A stretch of 64,000 nt of DNA from Lentzea indica (GCF_012184385.1 NZ_VSRL01000017.1:1-64000); one strand, 5' to 3'. Positions 16,587 to 25,107 are shown, counted from the first letter of the stretch. Numbers and translations: made by a program. Notes: generated by a model from the sequence alone, not told the origin.

Positions 16587-18026
16587 GTGTCACAGTCGAA
16601 GTCGGCGCCGTCGGCTGTCGAGAGCCCGGAAGTCCAGACACCAGATCCCCGGCGTTGGGGAACGCTGGCTGTCGTTGTCTCCGCGCAGCTCCTGATCGTT
16701 CTGGACTCGTCGGTCGTCACCATCGCACTGCCGTCGGCACAGGCCGAGCTCGGTATGTCCGACTCGGCCAAGCAATGGGTCGTCGCCGCGTACACCCTGA
16801 CGTTCGGGGGTTTTCTCCTCGTCGGTGGTCGCCTTGCGGACGTGCATGGCAGAAAGAAGATCTTCCTGCTCGGCTTGCTCGGCTTCGCGGTGACCTCGGC
16901 GCTCGGAGGGCTTGCCGTTGGACCGGTCATGCTTCCCCTGGCTCGTGCGGCGCAGGGAGTGTTCGCCGCGTTGCTCGCTCCTGCCGGGTTGGCGTTGTTG
17001 ACGACGGCGTTCAGCGATGCGCGCGAACGTGCTCGCGCCTTCGGCATCTTCGGTGCCGCAGTCGGATCGGGGATGGCCGTGGGCATGGTTCTCGGCGGTG
17101 TCCTCACCGAAGTCGGGTCATGGCGATGGTGCCTGCTCGTGAACGTTCCGTTGGTACTGGTCATCCTCGTTCCCGCCGTTCGGTTTCTCGCCGAGAGCCA
17201 GCGCGAAGCCGTGATCAAGTACGACCTGCCCGGCGCGATCACCGGCACGCTCGGTGTCGGAACGTTGATCTACGGCCTCAGCGAGGCTGAAACCGTGGGC
17301 TGGAGTCATCCGTCCACGGTCGCGTTCGGACTGGCCGGACTGGCGCTGCTCGTCGCATTCGTCGTCATCGAACGCAGGTCGGAACGGCCGATGATGCCGC
17401 TGCGCATCGTGGTTGACCGCGTGCGCGGTGCCGGGTACGCCATCGTGTTTCTTGCCGGAGCTGCGCTGCTGGCGTTCTACCTCTTCCTGACCTACTACCT
17501 GCAACTCGTCCGCGAGTACTCGCCGCTGCTGACCGGACTGGCGTTCCTGCCCAGTGCTGTCGGCGTCTTCCTGGGCTCGCTGGGGGCCGGCCGGATCCTC
17601 GGTCGAACGGGTCCGCGAGCTGTGCTGACCACAGGTCTGTTGCTGGGTGCGGCCGGCATCGCCTACCTCGGCGTGCTCGACCGGGCCAGTGGCTTCTGGT
17701 CGGTGGTCTTCCCCGCTCTGATGGTGAGCGGCCTGGGCATCGGAGCTGCCCTCACCACGGTCACCAAGATCACGCTGGACGGCGTGCCGTCCGGCGACGC
17801 GGGTGTCGCCAGCGCACTGACCAATGCGATGCGCCAGATCGGCGGAGCGGTTGGTGTGTCGGCGCTCAACGTCGTGGCGCTGTCCGTCACCGCGGCGAAA
17901 GGTGATTCGGGAGACGACGCGCTCACAGAAGGCTATGTTGCGACGTTTGTCGTGGGCGCTGGGCTTCTCGCGCTCGCATCGGTCATCGCCGTTGTCATGA
18001 CCGGCTCACGACGTGTGCGTGGATAG
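16587..18026 (+). CDS. DHA2-family (14-helix) MFS drug/small-molecule exporter
   Basis: The 479-aa protein has about 14 helices and DHA2/EmrB-type signatures. These are motif A GGRLADVHGRKKI after helix 2, LDSSVVTIALPSAQAELG in helix 1, and the motif-C-like FGAAVGSGMAVGMVLGG region. It should export drugs or hydrophobic metabolites by proton antiport. GTG start after GGGGAGGGG. A TetR gene and dyad lie upstream and a strong terminator follows, so this is a self-contained resistance unit. Confidence 0.92.
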   Translation: MSQSKSAPSAVESPEVQTPDPRRWGTLAVVVSAQLLIVLDSSVVTIALPSAQAELGMSDSAKQWVVAAYTLTFGGFLLVGGRLADVHGRKKIFLLGLLGFAVTSALGGLAVGPVMLPLARAAQGVFAALLAPAGLALLTTAFSDARERARAFGIFGAAVGSGMAVGMVLGGVLTEVGSWRWCLLVNVPLVLVILVPAVRFLAESQREAVIKYDLPGAITGTLGVGTLIYGLSEAETVGWSHPSTVAFGLAGLALLVAFVVIERRSERPMMPLRIVVDRVRGAGYAIVFLAGAALLAFYLFLTYYLQLVREYSPLLTGLAFLPSAVGVFLGSLGAGRILGRTGPRAVLTTGLLLGAAGIAYLGVLDRASGFWSVVFPALMVSGLGIGAALTTVTKITLDGVPSGDAGVASALTNAMRQIGGAVGVSALNVVALSVTAAKGDSGDDALTEGYVATFVVGAGLLALASVIAVVMTGSRRVRG

Positions 18027-18048
18027 TCGGCCCAGCGGCTGGCAGGAA

Positions 18049-18082
18049 GTGGTCCGGCTCGCGGACGTGCGAGCCGGACCAC
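18049..18082. terminator. Terminator between MFS exporter and copA remnant
   Basis: A perfect 14-bp stem (18049-18062 with 18069-18082) with a 6-nt loop lies 22 bp after the MFS stop and just before the convergent copA fragment stop. It would serve both strands. Confidence 0.85.
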
Positions 18083-18086
18083 CGGG

Positions 18087-18373
18087 TCAGACGGTCTGCT
18101 TGTTCGCGCTGCGGAATCCCCGCAGGCGCAAGCTGTTGCTCACCACGAACACCGACGAGAACGCCATCGCGGCGCCCGCGATCATCGGGTTGAGCAGGCC
18201 GAGTGCGGCCAGCGGTAGTGCGGCCACGTTGTAGGCGAAGGCCCAGAACAGGTTGCCCTTGATGGTGCCGAGCGTCCGGCGCGACAACCGGATCGCGTCC
18301 ACCGCGGCCCGCAGGTCACCCCGGACGAGGGTGAGGTCGCTGGCCTCGATGGCGACATCCGTGCCGGTACCGG
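18087..18373 (-). pseudogene. C-terminal remnant of a copper-translocating P1B-type ATPase
   Basis: The minus strand reads [20 protein letters not shown] and then [38 protein letters not shown] and LRLRGF. This is the extreme C-terminus of CopA-like ATPases, from just after the GDGxNDxPAL motif through the last two helices. The homology stops abruptly at about 18373, and residues further upstream in this frame are unrelated. The phosphorylation, ATP-binding and metal-binding domains are missing, so it cannot pump. The deletion end coincides with the 5' truncation of the divergent pseudogene. Confidence 0.85.
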
Positions 18374-18379
18374 TGACGG

Positions 18380-18883
18380 GGGACCGGTGCCAGGTGGCGC
18401 GGACGTTGCCGGCCTGCCCCGCACCGGTGCCCTGCACCGGGCCACCGACGGGATGCGTCGTCGACGATCCCACGACGGCTGGGTGCCTCACCGCGGCCAC
18501 CGCACATGCGCTGCAACAGATTCGCAGCGCCTTCGGGTCGCAGATCATTTCGGCCAGTCATTTCGGCCAGCTGCTGGGGCGCGCGCCCGGAAACACCGTT
18601 CAGCGACCATCCGACCGGCAAGGCTTGTGACGTGTTCCCTGACAAGTTCGGTGTGTTCCCCGTCGGCGAGCGGCTCGCGGCGGGCTGGCGGATGGCTTCT
18701 TGGACGCGGGCGTACGCGGGCCCTCTGAAGATCCGCTACATCATCTGGCAGGGGCGTTACTGGGATCCGACCACCGGCGACCAGGGTGGGTGGCGTGAGA
18801 AGTACACCGGCGCGGGGGTGTACGACGTCTCCAGTCCCACCGGCGGTCACTACGACCACGTCCACATCAGCTTCACCGCGTGA
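18380..18883 (+). pseudogene. Broken ARB_07466-like peptidoglycan/lytic domain protein
   Basis: Two frames together read [36 protein letters not shown], then CWGARPETPFSDHPTGKACD and GGHYDHVHISF. This is the zinc-peptidase-like domain found in actinomycete conjugation/lytic proteins, with SDHP and HYDHVH metal motifs. The frame breaks at an exact 13-bp tandem duplication (18545-18570); deleting one copy restores SQIISASCWGARP. The 5' end, including any signal peptide, is lost at the junction with the copA remnant. Confidence 0.75.
18545..18570 (+). repeat. 13-bp tandem duplication causing a frameshift
   Basis: TCATTTCGGCCAG occurs twice in direct succession (18545-18557 and 18558-18570). Thirteen bases shift the frame by +1. 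Reading through with a single copy gives an uninterrupted conserved domain, so the duplication is the inactivating change. Confidence 0.95.
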
Positions 18884-18898
18884 TCGAGGAGCAACGCG

Positions 18899-19477
18899 AT
18901 GGCAGGCGGCAGTCCACGAGGTGTTCTCCTAGCCGTGCTGGCTGCGGGTGGCCTGCTGCTGGTGTCCGTGTTGATCGACAGGGACACCAACGGAGAGCAT
19001 GCACCGGCGACCACTTCCTCCGCACCTCCGCCATCGTCCACAGAGGAACCTGCAGGGCCAGCGGCCCGGTCGGCGATAGCTCACACACCACAGGTGCCGC
19101 TCTCGGATGCACCGTCAGCGGCGGCGGGCACGAACTTCGCCGATCCCCGATCCGTTGCGATGGCCTATGTCGAGGCCGCGCATTCGGCTGAGCCGGCCGA
19201 GATCGGCCGTGCCAACCGCCGGGTGCTGCCGTATCTCGCGCCCGAGAACCCCGACAACCCGCGTGGCTCGCTGGTCGTGGATGCGGCAGGCAAGGCGGTC
19301 GTGATCAGCGTGGAGGTGGCCGTCGGCAACGAGGACCAGTCGGCGGCGACCACGAAGGCGACGTGGCGATCAGGCGACGGTCAACTCCGCGAAACGTTCG
19401 TCACGCTGCGCCGCCAACCGGATGGGCGGTGGCTCGTCACGGCCGAGTTGGCGCGGTTGCAGCCTGCCGACCGGTGA
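18899..19477 (+). CDS. Hypothetical membrane-anchored protein, possible conjugation accessory
   Basis: The 192-aa protein has one N-terminal helix (GVLLAVLAAGGLLLVSVLI), a Ser/Pro/Ala-rich linker to about residue 75, then an alpha/beta domain (DPRSVAMAYVEAAH ... DGRWLVTAELARLQPA). That layout resembles NTF2/SnoaL-like secreted domains often encoded next to ARB_07466-type proteins in actinomycete conjugative clusters. It begins 15 bp after the broken upstream gene with a GAGGAG ribosome-binding site, so the two were probably one transcript. No specific function can be assigned. Confidence 0.65.
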   Translation: MAGGSPRGVLLAVLAAGGLLLVSVLIDRDTNGEHAPATTSSAPPPSSTEEPAGPAARSAIAHTPQVPLSDAPSAAAGTNFADPRSVAMAYVEAAHSAEPAEIGRANRRVLPYLAPENPDNPRGSLVVDAAGKAVVISVEVAVGNEDQSAATTKATWRSGDGQLRETFVTLRRQPDGRWLVTAELARLQPADR

Positions 19478-19486
19478 GCGTCCTGT

Positions 19487-20425
19487 TCAGGCCGGACAGG
19501 CGACGGCCACCACGGCGAACATCGCGCCCGCAGCGACCAGCACGGGGAGAACCATCGCGGTGACGCCCGCCAGCCCGCAGGAGAACAGCTGGCGGCGTCG
19601 GCTTGCGGGAGCTGGTCCGTCGAGCAGCCGCTCGACGCGCACGTCCATGGAGGTACCGCTCATCGCCAGGGCCGTGCCCGGCGCACCGTGGCGAGACACC
19701 TTGAGCAGGGCGCTCCGCACCGCGTCCGCGCCACATTCGCGGACAGCCGCCGCGTCCGCGACCAGTTCCACCAGCTCACGCAGCATGCCGGGTGCCAGCT
19801 TGAACAGCGGCAGAAACGGGAAAGCGCTGGCCATCGCCTCGCCGATCGCGACGATGAGATGGTGGCGACCCGTCAGATGGGCGCGTTCGTGCGCAAGCAC
19901 GGCGTCCACCTGGGCACCGGTGAGCTTCCTGGCCAGGCCGTCCGTCGCGACGATGACGCCAGGGCGCCCGGTGAGGCTGAACGCCAGCGGTTCGTCGTGC
20001 TCGAGCCACAACGTCTCGCCGTCGCGCCGTGCGGCGACGCGCAGGACCGCGAGGTGGTCCTCACGCCTGCGCGCTCGTCGCCGCGCACTACCCACCGCGC
20101 CCACGACCAATCGCACACTCAGGCCGAGTAGCAGCAGGGCGCCCACGACGCCGCTGACCGCCTCGACGCTGGGCGGAGTGCCGTGCCGGACCGAGGACCA
20201 GCAGTTGCCCAGCGCGGCGAGCAGGGTCTCCCCGAACCCGTGGTTCGGGAGAAGAAGAAGGACGACACCGCCGAGCGTGGTGAGAGCCACGGCCGCCGCC
20301 GACGTCAGCCACGCGATCACCGCGACCAGTGGATCGCCCCCGTTGACGACCCGGCGAGCCAGGACCGTGGGAGCTAGCCAGCTCATCAGCGCCGCGCCGA
20401 TCAGCAGCGAGACCGCGACCGTCAT
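19487..20425 (-). CDS. M56-family (BlaR1-like) membrane metallopeptidase
   Basis: The 312-aa protein has several membrane helices and the gluzincin motif HERAH (VLAHERAHLTGRHH) characteristic of M56 peptidases, with a downstream ELVADAAAV zinc-ligand segment. M56 proteins of this size lack the penicillin sensor of BlaR1 and usually pair with a BlaI repressor, which they inactivate by proteolysis. Its start overlaps the BlaI stop by 4 bp (ATGA). Signal unknown; nearby DUF305 and metal-type genes hint at envelope or copper stress. Confidence 0.9.
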   Translation of the reverse strand: MTVAVSLLIGAALMSWLAPTVLARRVVNGGDPLVAVIAWLTSAAAVALTTLGGVVLLLLPNHGFGETLLAALGNCWSSVRHGTPPSVEAVSGVVGALLLLGLSVRLVVGAVGSARRRARRREDHLAVLRVAARRDGETLWLEHDEPLAFSLTGRPGVIVATDGLARKLTGAQVDAVLAHERAHLTGRHHLIVAIGEAMASAFPFLPLFKLAPGMLRELVELVADAAAVRECGADAVRSALLKVSRHGAPGTALAMSGTSMDVRVERLLDGPAPASRRRQLFSCGLAGVTAMVLPVLVAAGAMFAVVAVACPA

Positions 20426-20787
20426 GAGGCGGACGACCTCTTCTTCTTAGGAAGGGCTCGGCGCAGGAGCTCGGACTCTCGCTCCGTCGCCGACTGCGCG
20501 AAGTGCATCAGCACGGCTTCGGGATCACCGGAGGAGACGAGGACGTCGCGGACGGTGCGGGCGGCTGCCTCGGCGCGACTGAACGCCGGCTCGTACCGGT
20601 AGGCCTTGCCTTCGAGTTCGCGGGTGACCCAGCCCTTGCGGTGCAGGTTGTCGAGCACGGTCATCACGGTGGTGTACGCCAGCTTCTTTCCCGTTTCGAG
20701 GCGGTCGAGCACGTCGCGCACCTTGAGCGGGTGCTCCTGCCACAGGACGTTCATCACCGCGGCTTCCAATTCACCAAGTCCGTGCAT
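20422..20787 (-). CDS. BlaI/MecI/CopY-family transcriptional repressor
   Basis: The 121-aa protein has the BlaI winged helix (LGELEAAVMNVLWQEHPLKV; LAYTTVMTVLDNLHRKGWV) and a C-terminal dimerisation region. It is preceded by GGAGGA and followed by the overlapping M56 peptidase gene, the standard two-gene arrangement. A CTAC...GTAG dyad sits 42 bp upstream of its start. Similar dyads upstream of the NlpC/P60 gene and near the DUF6153 gene suggest further targets. Confidence 0.92.
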   Translation of the reverse strand: MHGLGELEAAVMNVLWQEHPLKVRDVLDRLETGKKLAYTTVMTVLDNLHRKGWVTRELEGKAYRYEPAFSRAEAAARTVRDVLVSSGDPEAVLMHFAQSATERESELLRRALPKKKRSSAS

Positions 20788-20828
20788 CGTTCCTCCTGGC
20801 CGAGAGGATACGGCAGAAGGACTAGTTA

Positions 20829-20850
20829 CTACTACGATTCGCTATAGTAG
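20829..20850. promoter_or_regulatory. BlaI-type operator of the blaI-M56 operon
   Basis: A 22-bp dyad with CTACTA at 20829-20834 and TAGTAG at 20845-20850 lies upstream of the BlaI gene on the minus strand. CTAC/GTAG half-sites are typical of actinobacterial BlaI operators. Autoregulation is the likely role. Confidence 0.65.
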
Positions 20851-20867
20851 CCAGCGGCAGAGGAGAG

Positions 20868-20908
20868 CGTTCAGACCGGGGCGAACACGGTTTGCTCCGG
20901 CCTGAACG
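20868..20908 (-). terminator. Terminator of the DUF305 gene
   Basis: An interrupted stem pairs CGTTCAG (20868-20874) with CTGAACG (20902-20908) and CCGGGGC (20876-20882) with GCTCCGG (20894-20900), leaving an 11-nt loop. It lies 14 bp past the DUF305 stop on the minus strand. Confidence 0.75.
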
Positions 20909-20921
20909 TCTTGCGGTGCTT

Positions 20922-21524
20922 CTACTTCAGCAGGCCCTGCATCTCGGTGATCTCAGCCTGCTGCGCGGTGATGATGTCCTGCGCGAGCTTCTTGCTCTCG
21001 GCGTTGCTGCCCTTCTCGATGTGAGTCTTGGACATGTCGATCGCACCCTGGTGGTGCTTGATCATCATTTCCATCCACATGCGATCGAACTCGGCGCCTG
21101 TGGCCTTTCCGAGCTTGGCCATCTCCTCGGCGGTCATCATGCCGTTGCCGCTACCCATTGAGCCGTGGTCCATTCCGGGCATCGACGACACCGTCGGGGA
21201 GGCACCCCACTTGGAGAGCCACGCCGTCATCGTCTTGATCTCCGGGTCCTGCGCTCCCTCGATGCGCTTGGCGAGATCGGTCACCTTTGCGTTCGTGGTC
21301 TTGCCCGGCACCATCTTGGCCATGTCCACCGCCTGCTGGTGGTGGGCGATCATCTCCTGGGCGAACTGCACGTCGTGATCGTTGTGGTCCGCCGCCTGCT
21401 GGCCGGAAGCCGGGGTTGAGGCAGCGGTCGAGTTGTGCTGCATGCCCCCCATGTCGTTGCTGCTGCCGCACCCGGTGACGAGCGCGACAGTCGCGAAGCC
21501 GGCGACGATCAGAGACTTCCTCAT
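20922..21524 (-). CDS. DUF305 lipoprotein, Met/His-rich
   Basis: The 200-aa protein has a lipobox (LVTGC, Cys19) and two DUF305 ferritin-like helical repeats, each with the FAQEMIAHHQQAVDMAKMV / MMIKHHQGAIDMSKTHI signature. A Met/Gly/His linker (MPGMDHGSMGSGNGM) lies between the repeats. DUF305 proteins are exported and often found with copper-resistance genes; periplasmic/cell-wall copper binding has been proposed. The ATG follows GAAGGAAG. No CsoR box is visible in its short upstream region. Confidence 0.9.
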   Translation of the reverse strand: MRKSLIVAGFATVALVTGCGSSNDMGGMQHNSTAASTPASGQQAADHNDHDVQFAQEMIAHHQQAVDMAKMVPGKTTNAKVTDLAKRIEGAQDPEIKTMTAWLSKWGASPTVSSMPGMDHGSMGSGNGMMTAEEMAKLGKATGAEFDRMWMEMMIKHHQGAIDMSKTHIEKGSNAESKKLAQDIITAQQAEITEMQGLLK

Positions 21525-21579
21525 TGGTGGTTCTTCCTTCTGTGCTGGGAAAGTGACTTGCCTCTGGGAACCGGGCCGA

Positions 21580-21975
21580 TCACAACCTCAACACGCACAG
21601 GGAGCTGAGCAAGTCGCGACCGCCTCTGGGCGGCGGTCGTTCGGGAGCGCGTGGCCACGCCGCCGACGCGAGGATGCGACCCGCGATCGGGCGCGCTGTG
21701 CGCAGCAGCAGCCACACGAGCAAAAGCAGAGATACGACGGCGCAGAGCACGGCAACGCAAAGGTGCAACATCTCGTGCGTCGGCTGCGGTGCCGGATCCT
21801 CGGACGGCGGCGCGTGGTGCGCACTCGTGGACATGGACCCGTGTGCGAGCGACACGTCGCTGCTCACGTTGACGTGGTGCATGCCGACGACACCGAGGAA
21901 CAGGACGCACAGCAGGACCCACTGGGTCGCCCTGCTGTGCATGCCCATGTAACTACCGTACCTAGTAGGTTGCAT
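21580..21975 (-). CDS. DUF6153-type small membrane protein
   Basis: A hydrophobic N-terminal segment (WVLLCVLFLGVVGMHHV), a His/Ser/Pro-rich middle (AHGSMSTSAHHAPPSEDP) and a second helix (CVAVLCAVVSLLLLVWLLL) match the short DUF6153 proteins found beside DUF305 genes in actinomycetes. ATG 21975 overlaps the TGA of the upstream MFS gene (TGATG), suggesting coupled translation. ATG 21948 or 21942 (MHSRATQW) would give the more usual N-terminus but lack a ribosome-binding site. Function unknown, probably metal-related. Confidence 0.7.
   Translation of the reverse strand: MQPTRYGSYMGMHSRATQWVLLCVLFLGVVGMHHVNVSSDVSLAHGSMSTSAHHAPPSEDPAPQPTHEMLHLCVAVLCAVVSLLLLVWLLLRTARPIAGRILASAAWPRAPERPPPRGGRDLLSSLCVLRL
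21953..21968. promoter_or_regulatory. Possible BlaI-like half-site pair near the DUF6153 start
   Basis: CTACCGTACCTAGTAG has CTAC and GTAG ends 8 bp apart, similar in content to the operators at 20829 and 25089 but with shorter spacing. It overlaps the first codons of the DUF6153 frame, so it may be fortuitous. Confidence 0.3.
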
Positions 21976-23228
21976 CACTGCTTTCTACGGGTCAGCGCTC
22001 CAACCGGTTCAACAGCCGACACGCGGTTGAGCGCGCGCAGGCTCCACGCGCAGAACAACCCAAGCGCAGTCAGGGCCAGCCACGGCAACGCGGGCACCCC
22101 CGCGGCGCGCGCCAGGTCGAGCGCGGTGCCGGTGAACAGGTTTCCGGCGAGGATGCCGACGCCCACCACCGTGTTGTAAAGCCCGTAGTGGGTGGCGACG
22201 AGCCGATCGCCCGACAGCGCCACGATCGTGTCCATCTCGAACGGGAACACGACCATGGTGCCGAACGCCACCAACGTCGCGGACAGCAGCACCGGCACGT
22301 ACGCCACCACTCCGCTGGATGGTGTGGGCAATGCTGGAGGAAGGAAGGCAGCGGCCATCAACAACATCCCGATCACAAGTGATCTGTCGGTGCCGAACCT
22401 GCGCCGGAACCACCCGGTGACCCGCAGCTGCCCGACGATGGCCAGCACACCGGAGACCGCGAACAACGCGGCGACCAGCACGGTGCCGCCGACACCGTCA
22501 CCTGCGACGCGGCGTGCCTCCAGCGGGAGCGCCAGATAGATCTGGAACGACAGCACGTACGAGCCGATCATCGCGACGGCGAACAGGACGAACCTGCGGT
22601 TTCCGAACACGCCGCGCCAGTCCTCGAGCACGGAGCTGTCGGTGCGAGTCGTGGCCTTGCGTGCCGGGAGAGACCTGATCTGCAACACGGTCAGCACAGC
22701 GAACACAACGGCGGCGACGGCGCAGGTCAGCGAGAAGTCGACGCCGGTCAGCACCAACCCGATGAGCGGGCCGACCAGGATTCCGGTCTGGTAGAAGACG
22801 TTGAACAAGGCGAACGCCTCGACGCGCCGTGGTCCGGCGTCGTTCGCCACGTAGGCGCGCACCGCCGGGTTGAACAGAGCACCGGCGAATCCGGTGGCCG
22901 CCGAGGCGATGATGAGCGCGGGCAACGTGTCCACGAAGCCGAGCAGCCCGAAGCCCGCTGTCCGCAGGGCACAGCCGGCGACGATCAGCGGTTTGTACCC
23001 CAACCGGTCCGCGAGCGTCCCGCCGATGAGGAACATGCCCTGCTGGGAGAAGTTCCGCACGCCGAGAACGAGCCCGATCGCCCAGCCGGCGAGCGCGAGC
23101 TCGCCGGACAGGTGGACGGCGAGATAGGGCATCAGCATGTAGAAGCCGACGTTGATGCTGAACTGGTTGAGCAGCAACAGTTGTACTGGCCGGTCGAATG
23201 AGCGGAACTGCCGAGCGATGTTCGTCAC
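21975..23228 (-). CDS. MFS transporter coupled to a PLP enzyme
   Basis: This 12-helix MFS protein (417 aa from GTG 23228) has motif A-like [13 protein letters not shown] and [20 protein letters not shown] near the end, typical of small-molecule exporters. GTG 23228 is chosen because it overlaps the stop of the PLP enzyme by 4 bp (GTGA); the frame extension to 23273 runs inside that gene. Tight coupling suggests that it exports the product, or handles the substrate, of the PLP enzyme. Its own stop overlaps the DUF6153 ATG. Confidence 0.88.
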   Translation of the reverse strand: MTNIARQFRSFDRPVQLLLLNQFSINVGFYMLMPYLAVHLSGELALAGWAIGLVLGVRNFSQQGMFLIGGTLADRLGYKPLIVAGCALRTAGFGLLGFVDTLPALIIASAATGFAGALFNPAVRAYVANDAGPRRVEAFALFNVFYQTGILVGPLIGLVLTGVDFSLTCAVAAVVFAVLTVLQIRSLPARKATTRTDSSVLEDWRGVFGNRRFVLFAVAMIGSYVLSFQIYLALPLEARRVAGDGVGGTVLVAALFAVSGVLAIVGQLRVTGWFRRRFGTDRSLVIGMLLMAAAFLPPALPTPSSGVVAYVPVLLSATLVAFGTMVVFPFEMDTIVALSGDRLVATHYGLYNTVVGVGILAGNLFTGTALDLARAAGVPALPWLALTALGLFCAWSLRALNRVSAVEPVGALTRRKQ

Positions 23229-24346
23229 GACTGATGCCTCATCGGGTCCGCGACATTCCGGCAACGCGTCCACGCGGTGACCTCGCGATCGCTCGTGGCG
23301 AGGATCTCCTCCGGATCAGGCCTCGGAGCCGTTACGAGCAGCTCGTTCGCGGCGCAGTAGGTGTCGTTGTAGATCGTGTCGAAGTACCGGTGCGGACCGT
23401 CCGGGAAGACCGCTGCGATGCGTACATCGGGGTCGTGGGTGCGGGCCAGCCAGCTGGACACCACGGCCACCGCGCCGACGCTCCACCCACCGCTGGCGTG
23501 GTGCCGGGACGCGAGTCTGCGGCAGGCCCACACAGACTCGGCGGCGTTGACCCAGTGCACCTCGTCGAACGCCGCGTAGTCGACGTTGCGCGGGAAGATG
23601 CTGGACCCCAGACCGCGCATGAGGCGCGGCCGCGCGGGCTGACCGAAGATCGTCGAGCCGATGGTGTCGACGCCGACCAGCCGCAGGGCGGGGAAGTACT
23701 CCCGCAACACCCGCGACACGCCTGCGGAGTGCCCGCCGGTGCCGACGGAGCACACGAGCACGTCGACGCGGCCGAGCTGCGCGACGAGCTCCAACGCGAG
23801 CGACTCGTAACCCGCCACGTTGTCAGGGTTGTTGTACTGGTCCGGGCAGTACGAGCCGGGCGTCTCCTCGAGGATCTGCTCGACGCGGTCGCGCCGGGCC
23901 TGCTGCCAGCCGCCGCTCGGATGCGGAGCGGGGACGAGATCGACGACGGCGCCGTGCGCCTGCAGCATCTGCTGCACGATCGGCTCCATGCCGGGATCGG
24001 TGACCAGCGTGACCGGGTGGCCGTAGACGATGCCCGCGAGGGCGAGACCGAGGCCGAGGGTGCCGCTGGTCGACTCGACGATGGTGCCGCCGGGTGCCAG
24101 CTCGCCGCGTTCGCGAGCCTTGGCGATCATGTGCAGTGCCGGGCGGTCCTTCATGCCTCCGGGGTTGAAGCCTTCGAGCTTGGCCCAGAACCCGTGCGGA
24201 GACAGGCCGGACAGGTCGTCGATCCACTGGACCGGGGTGTTGCCGACCACCGACGCCGGGCTGTGGCAGCGCGGTGCGGACGACGACGTGAGCATGCGTG
24301 CGGGAGGAACGGCCAGCGTGCCGGGCTGGCCCTGGGTGACGAGCAT
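23225..24346 (-). CDS. PLP-dependent cysteine synthase-family enzyme (possibly Cds1-like desulfhydrase)
   Basis: The 373-aa protein is a fold-type II PLP enzyme. The Schiff-base Lys66 is in [13 protein letters not shown], the phosphate loop is [12 protein letters not shown], and the glycine-rich [12 protein letters not shown] follows. ATG 24346 (MLVTQGQPG) follows TTGAGGA; the longer open frame upstream is non-coding. The ESTSGTLG loop differs from the TSGNTG of true O-acetylserine sulfhydrylases and recalls the mycobacterial L-cysteine desulfhydrase group, but a diamino-acid or metallophore-precursor synthase is also possible. It is followed by a coupled MFS gene and preceded by a His-rich exported protein. 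Confidence 0.85.
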   Translation of the reverse strand: MLVTQGQPGTLAVPPARMLTSSSAPRCHSPASVVGNTPVQWIDDLSGLSPHGFWAKLEGFNPGGMKDRPALHMIAKARERGELAPGGTIVESTSGTLGLGLALAGIVYGHPVTLVTDPGMEPIVQQMLQAHGAVVDLVPAPHPSGGWQQARRDRVEQILEETPGSYCPDQYNNPDNVAGYESLALELVAQLGRVDVLVCSVGTGGHSAGVSRVLREYFPALRLVGVDTIGSTIFGQPARPRLMRGLGSSIFPRNVDYAAFDEVHWVNAAESVWACRRLASRHHASGGWSVGAVAVVSSWLARTHDPDVRIAAVFPDGPHRYFDTIYNDTYCAANELLVTAPRPDPEEILATSDREVTAWTRCRNVADPMRHQS

Positions 24347-24403
24347 GGTGTCCTCAAGGTTGTACGCGTGGTTCGGAAGACGTGATCGTGGGCAGCACGA
24401 ACT

Positions 24404-24435
24404 GGCGAAACCGGGGTTGTTGCCCGGGTTTCGCC
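24404..24435 (-). terminator. Intercistronic hairpin between the His-rich gene and the PLP enzyme gene
   Basis: A perfect 9-bp outer stem (GGCGAAACC / GGTTTCGCC) continues past one mismatch into a 3-bp GC inner stem. It lies 19 bp after the His-rich gene stop and 58 bp before the PLP gene start, a possible attenuator. Confidence 0.5.
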
Positions 24436-24453
24436 TGCACTGCTGCGCGCTGA

Positions 24454-24897
24454 TCAGTTCCGCGCGACGCTGAGGAGAACCAGGAGCTGGCGGCCCGCTC
24501 TGGGAGGACCGCTTGTGCGTGACCAGAAAGCCGTGCCGGGTCCACTCGGGACGGTCGAGGTCCCGCTGCCGAGGCTGGCCGGAACGTCGTGGCTGGATTG
24601 CGCTTGCCACGCCGTGTCGTCCGGGCGATGCAGCGCACGGTCGAGCGCGGCCTTGCGGTGGAAAGGCTCGCGGTCGTGGTGACAATGGTCGGAAAGTGCG
24701 GGCTCCGCGGCATGCGCGAGGCTGTGGCTGTGTGCCGAGTCAGCCGTGTGTTCGTGGCTGGGAATGGCCGAAGCGTGGCCTTCAGCGGAGCAGAGCGTGC
24801 TCAAGACGAAGAACGACAGCACGGCCAGCACGACGGCCAACGCCGTCGATCGGATGCCACCGAGTGTCGTCGTCTGAATCCGCACGGTTACGAACAT
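24454..24897 (-). CDS. His-rich exported small protein
   Basis: From ATG 24897 (MFVTVRIQ) the 147-aa product has one hydrophobic segment ([19 protein letters not shown]). A His-rich region follows ([20 protein letters not shown] ... [11 protein letters not shown]) and then a basic/Pro tail. The His clusters suggest metal binding outside the membrane. The family is not recognised, although such proteins occur near DUF6153 genes. It heads the PLP/MFS/DUF6153 gene run, with the TGTCCA...TGGACA palindrome 37 bp upstream. The ORF extension to 24957 has no ribosome-binding site. Confidence 0.6.
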   Translation of the reverse strand: MFVTVRIQTTTLGGIRSTALAVVLAVLSFFVLSTLCSAEGHASAIPSHEHTADSAHSHSLAHAAEPALSDHCHHDREPFHRKAALDRALHRPDDTAWQAQSSHDVPASLGSGTSTVPSGPGTAFWSRTSGPPRAGRQLLVLLSVARN

Positions 24898-24933
24898 ATC
24901 GCGATCGTGATACGGGCGGGAATCGCTCGATCG

Positions 24934-24948
24934 TGTCCATTGTGGACA
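24934..24948. promoter_or_regulatory. Perfect palindrome upstream of the His-rich/PLP/MFS operon
   Basis: TGTCCATTGTGGACA has perfect 6-bp arms around a 3-bp centre and is followed by CATATG. It sits 37 bp before the His-rich start, in the divergent region shared with the NlpC/P60 gene. It is a probable operator for an unidentified regulator. Confidence 0.5.
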
Positions 24949-25088
24949 TATGATCACCTGTAATGCCGTGTTTGTCCTGGACGATCCACATGGTGTGGCG
25001 AAGTGTCGCCATGTTCGCTGTCAAACGTGAATGCCGAAGTCGTGCAGGGGATGGCGGACCAGTCGTGTTCCGGGTCACACGGCCTGAC

Positions 25089-25107
25089 CTACTAGGCTGC
25101 CTAGTAG
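25089..25107. promoter_or_regulatory. BlaI-type operator upstream of the NlpC/P60 gene
   Basis: CTACTAGGCTGCCTAGTAG is a perfect 9-1-9 palindrome with CTAC and GTAG ends, 78 bp before the NlpC/P60 start. It resembles the dyad in front of the blaI-M56 operon 4.2 kb away, which suggests that this cell-wall hydrolase is part of the BlaI regulon. Confidence 0.65.
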
